64,000 nucleotides of DNA, taken from the NCBI RefSeq assembly GCF_024124765.2, contig NZ_JAMXSR020000002.1, positions 829,001 to 893,000 of the forward strand, read 5' to 3'. Numbering within the stretch: the stretch's first letter is position 1; each line of letters starts with the position of its first letter. The notes under the pieces were generated by a model, which made no database searches, had not been told where the DNA came from, and saw only the letters and a program-made list of their open reading frames with translations. This document shows, one piece after another, positions 29,079-42,386 of the stretch. Origin of the DNA: Sphingomonas sp. H160509 (GTDB lineage: Bacteria > Pseudomonadota > Alphaproteobacteria > Sphingomonadales > Sphingomonadaceae). Made by a program: the position numbers and the translations under genes.

Positions 29079-29396
29079 ATGCCACGCTACGCAATGGCCG
29101 TTCGCGATGCGCGCGGCGAGCCCCGCGACGAAGTGATGCACCGCACGCATGCGCTCGACGGCGACGACCGCATGGTCAAGCTGGTGCTGGTCAACATGTC
29201 CGCCAATGGCCTGATGGCACGGTGTGACGGCGATCCCGCCGCGGGTGAGCGATTGCGGATTCGCCTGCCGATCTTCGGCTATGTCGACGCGGTCGTACGC
29301 TGGTCGCTTGGCGGGCGGGTCGGCTGCGAGCTCGAACGGACGATCCCGCTCGCCGAATATTACACGATGCTGACGGTGATGATCCGCAACAGCTGA
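29079..29396 (+). CDS. PilZ-like domain protein
   Basis: 105 residues starting at ATG 29079, picked over the ATG at 29055 because AGGGGAG lies eight bases before it. The N-x-S-x-x-G half of the PilZ signature is clear (VNMSANGLMARC), with RLRIRLPIFGYVDAVVRWSLGGRVGCELER as the following barrel strands. The R-x3-R half is not evident, so c-di-GMP binding may be weak or absent. Its role is unknown. It ends five bases from the convergent recG stop. Confidence 0.72.
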   Translation: MPRYAMAVRDARGEPRDEVMHRTHALDGDDRMVKLVLVNMSANGLMARCDGDPAAGERLRIRLPIFGYVDAVVRWSLGGRVGCELERTIPLAEYYTMLTVMIRNS

Positions 29397-29400
29397 CGGC

Positions 29401-31458
29401 TCAGCCTGAGCGGAGCAGCGCCACGCCGGCGTCGCGATCGAACAGGTAGAGGGGCCGTCCTCGCCGCCTGCCCTCGCGGCCCCTCCAGTCCGCCATCACG
29501 ATCGATCAGCAGGCGCGCGTCGTCGTGCGCGCATTGCAGCAGGTCGGCCATCATGTCGGGCGTCGCGAGCCGGAACGCCATCTCACCCGACTGCTTGGTA
29601 CCGAGCAGTTCGCCCGCACCGCGGAGGCGCAGATCCTCCTCAGCGATGCGGAAACCGTCGTTGGTCTCGCGCATCAGGGCGAGGCGCGCGCGCGATGTTT
29701 CACTGAGCGAGGAGCCGCGCATCAGCAGGCAGATCGACCGCCCGGTACCGCGCCCCTACTCGCCCGCGGAGCTGATGGAGCTGAGCGAGGCCGAAACGAT
29801 CGGCGTGCTCGATTACGATTAGCGTCGCGTTGGGGACGTCGACACCGACCTCGATCACGGTGGTGGCGACGAGGACGGCCGTGCGGGCGGCGGAGAACTC
29901 GGCCATCACCGCGTCCTTCTCCGCGGGTTTCATCCGGCCGTGGACGAGCGCAACCTTGTCGCCGAAGCGGGCGCGGAGCGTTTCCGCACGCATTTCGGCG
30001 GCGGCGAGGTCGCTCTTCTCGCTTTCCTCGACCAGCGGGCACACCCGGCAGTATGCCTGCCCACCATCCGCCAGATGCCGGCCGAGCGCGTTGACCACGT
30101 CGCCTAGGCGGTCCTCGGAAATAACGCGCGTCTCGATCGGCTGGCGGCCCGGCGGCATCTCGTCGAGGCGGCTGACGTCCATCTCGCCGTATTGCGCGAG
30201 CGTCAGCGTGCGCGGGATCGGCGTCGCGGTCATCGCCAGCAAATGCGGCGGCGTGACACCCTTTGGCCTGCAACGTCATGCGTTGCGCGACGCCGAAACG
30301 GTGCTGCTCGTCCACCACGACGAGTCCCAGGTCCTTGTAGCCTACCGCGTCCTGGAAGATCGCATGCGTGCCGACGAGAATGTCGATCTCGCCGCCCGCC
30401 AGCGCCATCAGCGTTGCCTCGCGCACGCGGCCCTTGTCGCGACCGGTGAGCACACCGATCTCGATCGGTAGCCCGGCGAGCGTTTTCCGGAGCGTCTCGT
30501 AATGCTGACGCGCGAGGATCTCGGTGGGAGCGAGCATCGCCGCCTGCGCACCGGCCTCAACCGCGATCAGCATCGCCATAGCCGCGACCAGCGTCTTGCC
30601 CGAGCCAACATCGCCTTGCAGCAGCCTCAGCATCGGCGCGGTCTGCGCGAGGTCGCCCTCGATCTCGCCGACGGTCCGCGATTGCGCGCCGGTCAGCGTG
30701 TAGGGCAGCTTCAGCAGGTCGCGCAGCCGTCCGTCGCCCTGCAGCGCCCGCCCCCGCCGCTTGCGGGTATCCGCGCGGACGATCGTCATCGCCAATTGGT
30801 TCGCGAACACCTCGTCATACGCCAGCCGTTCGCGTGCCTTCGCATCAGACGGGTCGGCGTGGATGCGCTCCAGCGATTCGTGCCAGCCGGGCCATTCTCG
30901 TTTCGCCTTCAGCCCTGGCTCGATCCACTCGGGCAGGTCCGGCGCGCGCGCGACCGCCTGCGTGGTCAGCGCCGCCAGCCGCCGCGAGGTGAGGCCTTCC
31001 GACAGCGGATAGATCGGCTCGCGCTCGCGCAGCTCCTCGTCGGGCTCGACGATGTCGGGATGCACGATCTGCAATTCCTGGCCGTATTCGTCGAGCCGGC
31101 CCGAGACGCGCTTGGCCTCACCGATCGGCAGCAGCTTCTTCGCCCAACCGGAACTCCCGCCGAAGAAGACGAGACTGACGTAATTGCCCAGCTCGTCGGT
31201 TGCCTGCACCCGCGTCGGCCCCCGGCCCGCGCTGATCTTGTAGTCGCGCGGGGTCAGCGTGATCGTGATGATCCGCCCGGCATCGCTCGACATCAGCTCG
31301 GTGCGTGGCAGGCGATCGACGTAACCGGTCGGCAGATGGAAGGCGACGTCGACGACGCGCGCGAGCCCGAGCCGGTCGAGCGGCTTGGCGAGCGCGGGCC
31401 CCACCCCCTTCAGGACGAGGGTTTCGGCGAACAGCGGATTGAGGATTTCGGGTCGCAT
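29401..31458 (-). CDS. recG: ATP-dependent DNA helicase RecG (three apparent frameshifts)
   Basis: 684 residues after removing one base each at 30259-30261, 29753-29756 and 29451-29454. The N-terminal wedge/OB domain is visible (LPTGYVDRLPRTE..., VSLVFFGG). Walker A is LLQGDVGSGKTLVAAMAM, the DExH box DEQHRFGVAQR, then TATPIPRTLTL, and in the next frame VATTVIEVGVDVPNAT and HQLRGRVGRG, which is motif VI. The TRG/C-terminal part (GFRIAEEDLRLRGAGELLGTKQSG) is also intact. RecG remodels stalled forks and Holliday junctions. The corrected end reads to a TGA at 29401. Confidence 0.93.
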
Positions 31459-31531
31459 GACTATCTGGCCTCTATAGCCTAGCCGACGCTCGCTACCAGC
31501 GGGTCGCCGGCTCTTCGTGTTTGGAGATACG

Positions 31532-31798
31532 ATGGACCACGAGACCCGCCTCAAGCGCCTGGGCTTCCGCAGCTCGCACCGCGGCACGCGCGAAGCCGAC
31601 ATGATGATCGGCGGCTTCTTCGCGACCTATGGCCGCACCTGGACGCCCGAGCAGCTCGACTGGTTCGAGGCGCTGCTCGAGGAACAGGACGTCGACATCA
31701 TGGGCTGGGCGATCGGCTCGATCGTGTGCCCGCCCGAATGGGACGGCCCGATGATGCAGGCGATGCGCGACATTAATTACGTGACGGTCGTGAAGTAA
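31532..31798 (+). CDS. sdhE: FAD assembly factor SdhE (CptB/DUF339)
   Basis: 88 residues. The hallmark RGTREADMM (R-G-x-x-E) is at about 17-25, with FEALLEEQDVDIMGWAIG after it. SdhE helps attach FAD covalently to the flavoprotein subunit of succinate dehydrogenase. GGAG precedes the ATG. It is divergent from recG with a 73-bp gap and lies ahead of mfd, separated from it by a REP-like pair. Confidence 0.93.
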   Translation: MDHETRLKRLGFRSSHRGTREADMMIGGFFATYGRTWTPEQLDWFEALLEEQDVDIMGWAIGSIVCPPEWDGPMMQAMRDINYVTVVK

Positions 31799-31803
31799 CG
31801 CAC

Positions 31804-31907
31804 TCCCCCTCCCCTCCGGGGAGAGGGTCGGGGTGAGGGGCAGCCAAGCAGCGCAGCGCCCTAGAACAGCCCCTCACCCAACCCCTCTCCCCGACAGGGA
31901 GAGGGCT
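31804..31907. repeat. Paired extragenic palindromes (CCCTCTCCCC class)
   Basis: The left arm contains CCCCTCCGGGGAGAGGGTCG and the right CCCCTCTCCCCGACAGGGAG, with GGTGAGGGG and CCCCTCACCC as inner inverted arms around a short centre. The right edge is 11 bases before the mfd start. The same class occurs at 35399 and 50942. Confidence 0.85.
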
Positions 31908-31918
31908 TTAGGAAAACA

Positions 31919-34900
31919 ATGCCAGACCTCAAGACGATCCTTTCCGCGAAAACCCCGCTGATCCTCTCGGGCGTGCCGTCCGGCTTCCAGCCGTCGCTGC
32001 TCGCCGACCTCGCACGCGCCGCGAAGACGCGTGCAGTGTTCATCGCGCCGGACGATGCGGCGATGCGCGCAGTCGCCTCAACCGCGGCGTATTTCGCGCC
32101 CGATCTCGAAGTGCTGAGCTTCCCCGCCTGGGACTGCCTCCCCTACGACCGCGCCTCGCCGACGCTCCGCATCATGGCCGAGCGTGTCGCGGCGCTGCAA
32201 CGCCTGCAAGGCAAGCCCAAGGGCCCGCAGCTCCTCCTCACCACCGCCAACGCCGCGACCCAGCGCGTCCTCACCCCGTTCCGCATCCGCCAACTCGTCG
32301 CGCGGCTTGCGCCCGGCGAACGGATCGGCCGCGACAAGCTCGCCATGCTGCTCCAGGCGAACGGCTATGTCCGCACCGATACCGTCCACGACCAGGGCGA
32401 GTATGCGGTGCGCGGCGGGATCGTCGATCTCTATCCGTCGGGCGAAGACCACGCGCTCCGCCTCGATTTCTTCGGCGACGAGATCGAGAGCGTCCGCACC
32501 TTCGACGCGGCGGATCAGCGCACCACCGGCCGGATCGACGGCTTCGTCCTGCTGCCCGCCTCCGAAGCCCTGCTCGACGAAGACTCGATCAAGCGCTTCC
32601 GCACCCGCTACCGCGACGCGTTCGGCGCGACCGCGACCGGCGATCCGATGTACCAGGCGATCTCCGAAGGCCGCCGCATCGCAGGCATGGAGCATTGGCT
32701 GCCGCTGTTCGAGGAGAAGATGGCGACGCTGTTCGACCATCTCGGCGCCGACGACGTGGTGGTGCGCGACAACGGCGTCGCGGCGGCGGTCGAAAGCCGG
32801 CTCGAATCGATCGCCGACTATTACGAGAACCGCAAGCGCGCCGAGGCGGCCCAGCCCGGCAGCTATCGGCCGATGCCCGCCAAGGCACTGTATCTCGACG
32901 CGCAGGAATGGTCGGGCGGCGTCGAGGGCGTTCGCCGCGCATATCACGTCGCCCTTCCACGAACCGCCGAGCGACACCGTGCTCGACTTCGACGTCGACG
33001 GCCCGCGCGATTTCGGACCCGAGCGCGCGGCGCAGGCGAATATCTACGAAGCCGTCGCCGACCACGTCGAGAAACTGCGGAAGCAGGGTCGGAAACCGAT
33101 CCTCGCCAGCTACTCGATCGGCGCGCGTGAACGCCTGGGGAGCCTGCTCGCCGACCACGGCATGAAGGGGGGCAAGCACGCCGAGACGTGGCAGGACGCG
33201 CTCGGCATCGCCGATACTGCGCGCAGCTTCGGCGTCGCGCTGATCGTCCTGCCGCTCGACCACGGCTTCACCGCACCGGGGATCGCGGTGCTCACCGAGC
33301 AGGACATGCTCGGTGACCGCCTCGTCCATCGCAAGAAGCGCAAGAAATCCGCCGACGCATTCCTCGCCGAACTGGCCACGCTGACGCCGGGTGATCTGGT
33401 CGTCCACACCGAGCACGGCATCGGCCGCTACGAGGGCCTTACCTCGATTCCGGTTGGCCAGAGCCCACACGATTGCGTCGCGCTGAGCTATGCCGGCGGC
33501 GACAAGCTGTACGTGCCGGTCGAGAATATCGACGTCCTCTCGCGCTACGGCTCGTCCGAGGAAGGCGCGACGCTCGACCGGCTCGGCGGTGAAGGCTGGC
33601 AACGCCGCAAATCGAAGATGAAGGAGCGGATCCGCGAGATTGCCGGCGAACTCATCGCGACCGCCGCCGAACGCGCGCTGCATCCGGGCGACGTGCTCGA
33701 ACCCGATGCGAGCGGCTATCCGAGCTTCGTCGATCGCTTCCCGTACGAGGAGACCGAGGACCAGGATCGCGCGATCGAGGACGTGCTCGGCGATCTCGCC
33801 GCGGGCAAACCGATGGACCGGCTGGTGGTCGGCGACGTCGGCTTCGGCAAGACCGAGGTCGCGTTGCGCGCGGCATTCGTCGCGGCGATGGGTGGCAAGC
33901 AGGTCGCGATCGTATGTCCGACGACGCTGCTCGCGCGCCAGCACTACAACAACTTCGTGGCCCGCTTCGAAGGCTTTCCGATGAACATGGGACGCCTGTC
34001 GCGGCTCGTCACTGCGAGCGAGGCGAAGGCGACCAAAGAGGGGCTCGCGAACGGCACGATCGACGTCGTCATCGGCACGCATGCGCTGCTGGCGAAGAAC
34101 ATCGACTTCAAGCGACTCGGGCTGGTGGTGGTCGACGAGGAACAGCGCTTCGGCGTGACGCACAAGGAGCGGCTGAAGGCGCTGCGGGCCGACGTCCACA
34201 TGCTGACGCTCACGGCGACGCCGATCCCGCGCACGCTGCAGATGGCGATGTCGGGCATCCGCGAGCTGTCGGTGATCCAGACCCCGCCGGTCGATCGCTT
34301 GGCGGTGCGGACGTACATCATGCCGTTCGACCCGGTCGTGCTACGCGAGGCGTTGCTCCGCGAGCATTACCGCGGCGGGCAGAGCTTCGTCGTTACACCG
34401 CGCGTTGCGGACCTGCCCGAGATCGAGGATTTCCTGCGCGAACAGGTGCCCGAGATCCGTTTCGTCGTCGCGCATGGCCAGATGTCGCCGACCGAGGTCG
34501 AGGAGCGGATGTCGGCGTTCTACGACAAGAAGTTCGAGGTGCTCGTCTCGACCACGATCATCGAGAGCGGGATCGACATCGCGTCCGCCAACACGATGAT
34601 CGTCCACCGTGCTGACCGCTTCGGCCTCGCCCAGCTGTACCAGCTGCGTGGGCGCGTCGGCCGGTCGAAGACGCGCGCGTACGCGTATCTGGTGACGCCA
34701 CCCGAGCGGCAGATGACCGTGACCGCGGAGAAGCGCCTGAAGGTACTGTCGGATCTCGATTCGCTGGGGGCCGGCTTCCAGCTGGCGAGCCACGATCTCG
34801 ATATCCGTGGTGCTGGCAACATGCTCGGCGACGAGCAGACCGGGCACATCAAGGAGGTCGGCTTCGAACTCTACCAGGCGATGCTCGAAGAGGCGATCAT

Positions 34901-35390
34901 GGACGCCAAGGCCGGCGGCATGACCTCGTCGCGGCCGCGCGATTTCTCGCCGCAGATCACGGTCGATGCGCCGATCCTCATCCCCGAGGATTACGTGCCC
35001 GATCTCGACCTGCGGATGGGGCTGTATCGTCGCCTCAACGATCTCGACGAGGGCCAGGAGATCGAGGCGTTCGCGGCCGAGATGATCGATCGCTTCGGCC
35101 CGCTGCCGGATGCGACCGAGAATCTGATCAAAGTCATCGAGATCAAGCTGAACGCCAAGCGTGCGTGCGTATCGAAGATCGACGTCGGGCCGAAGGGCGT
35201 GCTGGTGTCGTTCCACGACGACAAGCCGCCGAACATCGACAAGCTGCTGGCGTATGTCGAGCGGCTGAACGGCGTCGCGCGGTTGCGGCCGGACAGCAAG
35301 CTGGTGCTGCAACGGGCCTGGGGCGACCCGAAGGCTCGGCTGCATGGCGCGCTGCAGCTGTCGAAGGGGCTGGCGAAGGCGGCGGGGTAA
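31919..35390 (+). CDS. mfd: Transcription-repair coupling factor Mfd (one apparent frameshift)
   Basis: 1156 residues after removing one base from GGG at 32926-32928. N-terminal UvrB-like domains include YDRASPT and YAVRGGIVDLYPSG. The RNA-polymerase-interacting domain covers GDLVVHTEHGIGRYEGL. The translocase has GDVGFGKTEVALRAAF (Walker A), DEEQRFGV (DEEQ box), TATPIPRTLQMAMSG and QLRGRVGRSKTRAYAYL (motif VI). The C-terminal autoinhibitory domain follows (VPDLDLRMGLYRRL). Mfd removes RNA polymerase stalled at DNA damage and recruits UvrA. AGGAAA precedes the ATG. Confidence 0.95.
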
Positions 35391-35398
35391 TGTCTTAG

Positions 35399-35502
35399 CC
35401 CTCTCCCCTTCGGGGGAGAGGGTTGGGTGAGGGGCGCCGCGAGCGCTGCGCTTCCCAACTGCCCCTCTCCCCGGGCCCCTCTCCCCGAAGGGGAGAGGGA
35501 GC
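35399..35502. repeat. Paired extragenic palindromes (CCCTCTCCCC class)
   Basis: CCCTCTCCCCTTCGGGGGAG and CCCCTCTCCCCGAAGGGGAG form inverted outer arms, with GGTTGGGTGAGGGG inside. An extra CCCCTCTCCCCGGG copy precedes the right arm. It lies between mfd and a rho-independent terminator. Confidence 0.85.
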
Positions 35503-35510
35503 AGCGTAAC

Positions 35511-35551
35511 AAAAAGGCCGGACTACCTGTGAAGGTAGCTCGGCCTTTTTT
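35511..35551. terminator. Bidirectional rho-independent terminator
   Basis: AAAAAGGCCGGACTACC pairs with GGTAGCTCGGCCTTTTTT around a short TGTGAA loop, and a T run follows on either strand. It lies between convergent mfd and the lipoprotein gene. Confidence 0.92.
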
Positions 35552-35568
35552 CGTTCGCAAAGAAGCGC

Positions 35569-36189
35569 TTACTTCGGCAACACGACACTCGGTCCGATGC
35601 TGTCCACAACCTTGCGCGCATCGAACGCGCGGATATTGTCGCGCGGGATCGGGCCCTTGCGCATCACGATCTCCGCGGTCGCCTCATAGCGATCGATCGT
35701 GCGGATATCGAAGTCGTTGCCCCATGGGCCACCACCGAAACCGCCATAGCCGCCGCCGAAACCACCACCGAAGCCGCCATACGGGCTCCAGTTGCGCCAG
35801 CCGAAACCGCGACCGTAATAGCGCCAAGACGGACCCCAATAGCCGCCGAAGCCGCCATAGCCGAACCCGCCACCGATACCCGGCGTCGAGTAGGTACGCG
35901 ACTGAAGGTTGGTGTCGCGGTCGGCCATCAGGTAATAGTCATAGCCGTTCTGCAACGTCAGTTCGGCGGCGCGGAAGAACAGGTAACGCTCGACCGTATC
36001 ACGCGACGTAACGCTGTTACCGGCGAAGCTGACGAGGAAGCGGCCCGGCTCTACCTGCCGGTCGCTATAGCCGGTGCGGCTGAACCCCTGGCCCGTCGCC
36101 GGCCGATAGGTGGTCTCGGTCGCGCAACCGGCCAGCAATAGAGCGCCCGTTGCGAGCGCTGCCAATGCGACCTTGCGACCAGGTTTCAT
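35569..36189 (-). CDS. Glycine-rich lipoprotein, CC0125/CC1285-like
   Basis: 206 residues from ATG 36189; a second ATG at 36195 is possible. The signal peptide ends in a lipobox LLAGC (about 19-23). The mature part has YRPATGQGFSRTGYSDRQ and GRFLVSFAGNSVTSRDTVERYLFFRAAELT, a fold common in alphaproteobacterial lipoproteins, then a Gly/Tyr/Trp/Phe-rich region (GGGFGYGGFGGYWGPS) and a short C-terminal domain. No enzymatic motif is visible. It is probably an outer-membrane lipoprotein; function unknown. Confidence 0.75.
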   Translation of the reverse strand: MKPGRKVALAALATGALLLAGCATETTYRPATGQGFSRTGYSDRQVEPGRFLVSFAGNSVTSRDTVERYLFFRAAELTLQNGYDYYLMADRDTNLQSRTYSTPGIGGGFGYGGFGGYWGPSWRYYGRGFGWRNWSPYGGFGGGFGGGYGGFGGGPWGNDFDIRTIDRYEATAEIVMRKGPIPRDNIRAFDARKVVDSIGPSVVLPK

Positions 36190-36316
36190 GAACATGGTAT
36201 GTCTCCGTTCGCGGCGAGTGCGGCGAAACGCCTCTTATTAGCCGTCAGTGGTGGAACGGTTGATGAACGGGTTCGCTCCAATGCGCCACCTTACTGACTC
36301 ATTTTTCACGTTTCGT

Positions 36317-36733
36317 CTAAACGCCGATCAAGTGCAGCGCCAATGTGCGGCGATGCGGGCGGCGGCGATGCTCGAACAGGTAGATGCCTTGCCATGTACC
36401 GAGGGCGAGTCGGCCGTCGATCAGGGGGATCGAGAGCTGGACCTGCGTGAGCGCAGTGCGGAGATGCGCGGGCATGTCGTCCGGGCCTTCGTCGTCGTGG
36501 AGATACTCGCGCGACTCCGGAGCGATGCGGGCGAAATAGGCTTCGAGGTCGGTGCGGACTTCGGGCGCCGCGTTCTCCTGGATCAGGAGGGACGCTGAGG
36601 TGTGGCGGCAGAAGACCGTCAGCAGGCCCTCCGACATGCGTTGGTCGCGGGTCCAGCGGGTAATCTGGTCGCTGACGTCGACGAGGCCTTGGCGGGTGGT
36701 GTCGATGGTTAGGATCGTGGTGGCTTGGCGCAT
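36317..36733 (-). CDS. YjbQ/UPF0047 family protein
   Basis: 138 residues. The family core CRHTSASLLIQENAAPEVRTDLEAYF is at about 42-67, followed by GPDDMPAHLRTAL and GTWQGIYLFEHR. The conserved His, Asn and Asp/His residues form the putative active site. Relatives have weak thiamine-phosphate synthase activity, but the physiological role is unsettled. It is monocistronic, preceded by REP-like repeats. Confidence 0.9.
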   Translation of the reverse strand: MRQATTILTIDTTRQGLVDVSDQITRWTRDQRMSEGLLTVFCRHTSASLLIQENAAPEVRTDLEAYFARIAPESREYLHDDEGPDDMPAHLRTALTQVQLSIPLIDGRLALGTWQGIYLFEHRRRPHRRTLALHLIGV

Positions 36734-36790
36734 GGGGTCCTAACGATCGGTCGCGGGGCTTGCTCCGTGTCCCGTTCCCCGAGAGTAACC

Positions 36791-36869
36791 GTTCCCCCGC
36801 GAAGGCGGGGGGTCCAGGAGTCCCATAGGCCGTCGCGGATCGCCTGGGCTCCCGCCTTCGCAGGAGAAC
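36791..36869. repeat. Paired extragenic palindrome (CCCCGCGAAGGCGGGG class)
   Basis: GTTCCCCCGCGAAGGCGGGG and CCCGCCTTCGCAGGAGAAC are inverted arms around about 40 bp with GTCCAGGAG and CTGGGCTCC inside. Together with the next pair it occupies most of the 322-bp gap between the YjbQ gene and the secA stop. Confidence 0.85.
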
Positions 36870-36911
36870 CGGAGGGTGCGTCATATAGTATATGCATGCC
36901 GACCGAGTATT

Positions 36912-37018
36912 GCCCCACCCCGGCGGAGGCCGGGGCCCAGTTGGGGGACGTTGCTAACTGCCGGTGCGCTTCGTTTACCTCGACCTTTCCAACTGGGCCC
37001 CGGCCTTCGCCGGGGTGG
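36912..37018. repeat. Paired extragenic palindrome (CACCCCGGCGAAGGCCGGGG class)
   Basis: CCACCCCGGCGGAGGCCGGG with CCCAGTTGG at the left, and CCAACTGGG with CCCCGGCCTTCGCCGGGGTGG at the right, are inverted around about 45 bp. The same class is at 61951. It lies just past the secA stop and could also act as its terminator. Confidence 0.85.
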
Positions 37019-37055
37019 TAGTAGATCGAGAGAGTCTCGTTAGTTCATGCAAATA

Positions 37056-39798
<2,743 letters not shown>

Positions 39799-39897
39799 GG
39801 GCTGATTTCCTGAATTTGAGACGCGGCGGCACACGGTGGGCGCACGCGGAAGCGGATCGCTCGGATCCAAAGGTTACGATAAGGTCACACCAAGACG

Positions 39898-40149
39898 CTA
39901 TTCGCGGCGGCGCTCTGCCCATAGCGGTAGCGAGATGATTGCGATGGTGCGCAACGTGGTTGCGACCGCAACCCGAAGTAGTGTGGGAAGGCCAGATACG
40001 GGACTTATCAAGACCTTGGCCGGCGTTGCCGCTATCGACTGCGAGCAGACGCTGCCTTGTGCTACGGCCTGTGCTGATTGACCACGCCCGCCCGGCACCG
40101 CGCCGGTCAGCGCGGACAAGAGTGCGGAGAGGAGTAGCAGCAGGTTCAT
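39898..40149 (-). CDS. Small exported protein of unknown function
   Basis: 83 residues. It starts with a strong signal-like helix (MNLLLLLSALLSALTGAVPG), then a Gly/Ala/Gln-rich stretch and a second hydrophobic segment (VLISPVSGLPTLLRVAVATTL) and ends PLWAERRRE. It resembles short sphingomonad proteins with the same MNLLLLLSALLSALTG start, but I know no function. It lies 99 bp ahead of secA on the same strand and is divergent from argJ. Confidence 0.6.
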   Translation of the reverse strand: MNLLLLLSALLSALTGAVPGGRGQSAQAVAQGSVCSQSIAATPAKVLISPVSGLPTLLRVAVATTLRTIAIISLPLWAERRRE

Positions 40150-40294
40150 GCGGAACCGGCTGTATGCGAGCCCGTGCGATAAATCTACCGTTCGTCTCAA
40201 CAGAGCACCCGGCGGACGTGGCGGAGAGCGTCCGCCCGAGCGATCCCCGCGCGCGTCGTCTTGCCGCCCGCCCGGCAGAGACTATGAAGGCGTC

Positions 40295-41520
40295 ATGCAG
40301 ACCTCGCCCCTCGCCTTGCCCTTCCCCCGCCGCCCCCTTCGATCGACGGAGTCGCGCTGCATATCGCGCGGGCGCAGTACAAGACTTGGGATCGGTGCGA
40401 CCTGACGTTCGTGACGCTCGATCCGAGGACGGTGGTTGCGGGCGTGCTCACGACGAGCAAATGCCCCTCGCCCGAGGTGGAGTGGTGCCGCGCGGCGCTG
40501 ACGCTTGGTCAGGCGCGGGCGCTTGTCGTAAATGCGGGTAATTCGAACGCCTTCACCGGCTCGCGGGGACGTGCGGCGGTCGAAGGCGATCGCGGCGCGG
40601 ACGGCGGCGCACCTCGGCTGTCAGCCTTCGGACGTGTTCGTGTCCTCGACGGGCGTAATCGGCGTGCCATTGCCGATCGACAAGGCGGAGGCCGGGCTGG
40701 ACGCCGCGTTCGCCGCCGCGCCGTGCGGCTGGGAGGATGCCGCCGCGACGATTATGACGACCGACACCTTCACCAAGGGCGCGGTGACGACCGCTGTGAT
40801 CGGGGATCGCACCGTGAGCCTCGTCGGGATCATCAAGGGCTCGGGGATGATCGCGCCGGATATGGCGACGATGCTTGGCTTCATCTTCACCGACGCGGCG
40901 GTCGAGCCGGAGTTCCTGCAAGCCGCGCTATCTAAGGCGAATGCGCCGAGCTTCTCGTGCATCACCGTGGATAGCGATACTTCGACCAGCGATACGGTAC
41001 TTGCCTTCGCGACGGGCAAGGCAGGTAATGTCGCGCTATCGGATGATGACAGCGTGGGGGGCGGACGCCTTCCGCGCAGCGCTGGCAGACCTGTGCCACC
41101 AACTCGCGATGCTCGTGGTTCGCGACGGCGAAGGCGCGCAGAAACTGATCGAGATTCAGGTGACCGGTGCGGAGAGCGATCGCAGCGCGCACCGCATCGC
41201 AATGAGCATTGCCAACTCGCCGCTGGTAAAGACCGCGATTGCCGGCGAGGACGCGAACTGGGGGGCGCGTGGTCATGGCGGTCGGCAAGGCCGGCGAACC
41301 AGCCGATCGCGACACGCTGTCGATCCGCTTCGGAAATACGCAGGTTGCCGAAGGTGGCTTGGCGCTGAGCGGCTACGACGAGGCGCCGGTCGCTGCGCAC
41401 CTCAAGGGCCACGAGATCGAGATTGGCGTCGATCTGGCGCTAGGCGAAGGCAAGGCCACGGTGTGGACCTGCGACCTCACGCATGGATATATCTCGATCA
41501 ACGCCGACTATCGGTCGTAA
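40295..41520 (+). CDS. argJ: Bifunctional ornithine acetyltransferase/N-acetylglutamate synthase ArgJ (five apparent frameshifts)
   Basis: 406 residues after removing five single bases: C5 at 40324 and 40333, one near 40562-40583, G6 at 41056 and G6 at 41270. The length 1226 minus five is a whole number of codons. Conserved segments appear in order: [45 protein letters not shown], the self-cleavage/nucleophile region [21 protein letters not shown] (Thr of MATML), [16 protein letters not shown], and the C-terminal [18 protein letters not shown]. ArgJ recycles the acetyl group in arginine synthesis. It is on its own, divergent from the small exported gene. Confidence 0.93.
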
Positions 41521-41533
41521 TTACACCGGCACG

Positions 41534-41998
41534 CTATAGCGCATCGATCGAGAGCGTTCGCTCCACTACCACCATGCCCGGAAAGGCGCCCTCGTGCCCA
41601 TAGCACGAGGGCCATCCGAAAGAGTCGCGCTCATGGCAGTTCATGTCCAGCGTCTCGGCTCCAACGAAGCGCACCCTGTAGGACCGTGGCGTCCTGATCT
41701 CTAGAATGCGCTCCGGCAAATTGGCTAGGGCAAGGGCGTCCCTTCGATCTATCTCCAGCCAGACACGCGAATGCGGTGCGGAAACGACCGCCGCCGTCAT
41801 GGCCCGGTCAAAAACTGCTGCCCTTCGAACGTGTCGTACCAAACCCCCTTCATACACCCGACGCGGCTTCAACGGGATGCACGCCCCAATCATCGCAGCG
41901 CGGTCTTGATGTTGATGCGCTGCCTTGCACGCTGCCGAGGTGGATAGATCAGACGATGACGGCGCCGCCGCCAGAAGCAACAGCGCCGTCAGTAGCAT
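41534..41998 (-). CDS. Secreted hypothetical protein, coupled to trxA
   Basis: 154 residues, not recognised. A signal peptide of the form [16 protein letters not shown] is followed by a mature part with three or four cysteines ([30 protein letters not shown]) and basic/hydrophobic segments ([24 protein letters not shown]). Its ATG overlaps the trxA stop by TGATG, so it is translated from the same message. The even-numbered cysteines and exported location would allow disulfides. Function is unknown, and the trxA link is position only. Confidence 0.65.
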   Translation of the reverse strand: MLLTALLLLAAAPSSSDLSTSAACKAAHQHQDRAAMIGACIPLKPRRVYEGGLVRHVRRAAVFDRAMTAAVVSAPHSRVWLEIDRRDALALANLPERILEIRTPRSYRVRFVGAETLDMNCHERDSFGWPSCYGHEGAFPGMVVVERTLSIDAL

Positions 41999-42322
41999 CA
42001 GGCCAGTTCGCCTTCGAGCCAAGCCTTCAGCCGGCCCTTGGGCTCGGCGCCGACCTTGGTCGCTGCCGGGGCGCCGCCCTTGAACAGGATCATCGTCGGA
42101 ATACCGCGGACGCCGTACTTGCCCGGCGCGTCGGGGTTTTCGTCGATGTTGAGCTTGGCGATCGTCACCTTCTCGCCGAGTTCTTCCGGAAATCTCCTCG
42201 AGCGACGGCCCGATCATCTTGCAAGGGCCGCACCATTCCGCCCAGAAATCGACGAGCACGGGGCCGTCTGCGTTCAGTACGTCCGCATCGAAGCTGGCAT
42301 CGGTGATCTGCTTGGTCGCCAT
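41998..42322 (-). CDS. trxA: Thioredoxin (one apparent frameshift)
   Basis: 107 residues after removing one base near 42186-42187. The active site is in [22 protein letters not shown] (about 21-42), and after correction the protein continues [18 protein letters not shown], then [14 protein letters not shown] with the cis-Pro of IPTM. It is the standard cytosolic 12-kDa disulfide reductase. It closes the addB-addA cluster; a 64-bp gap separates it from addA. Confidence 0.95.
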
Positions 42323-42386
42323 CGTGAATTCTCCTTGGTTGAGTCGTATCTAAGGTCGCTCGCGTGTGCGCTCAACCACCGGGGCG

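Noticed and set aside
36725..37021. Open frames across the gap between the YjbQ gene and secA
   Set aside because: They translate paired palindromic repeats and have no ribosome site.
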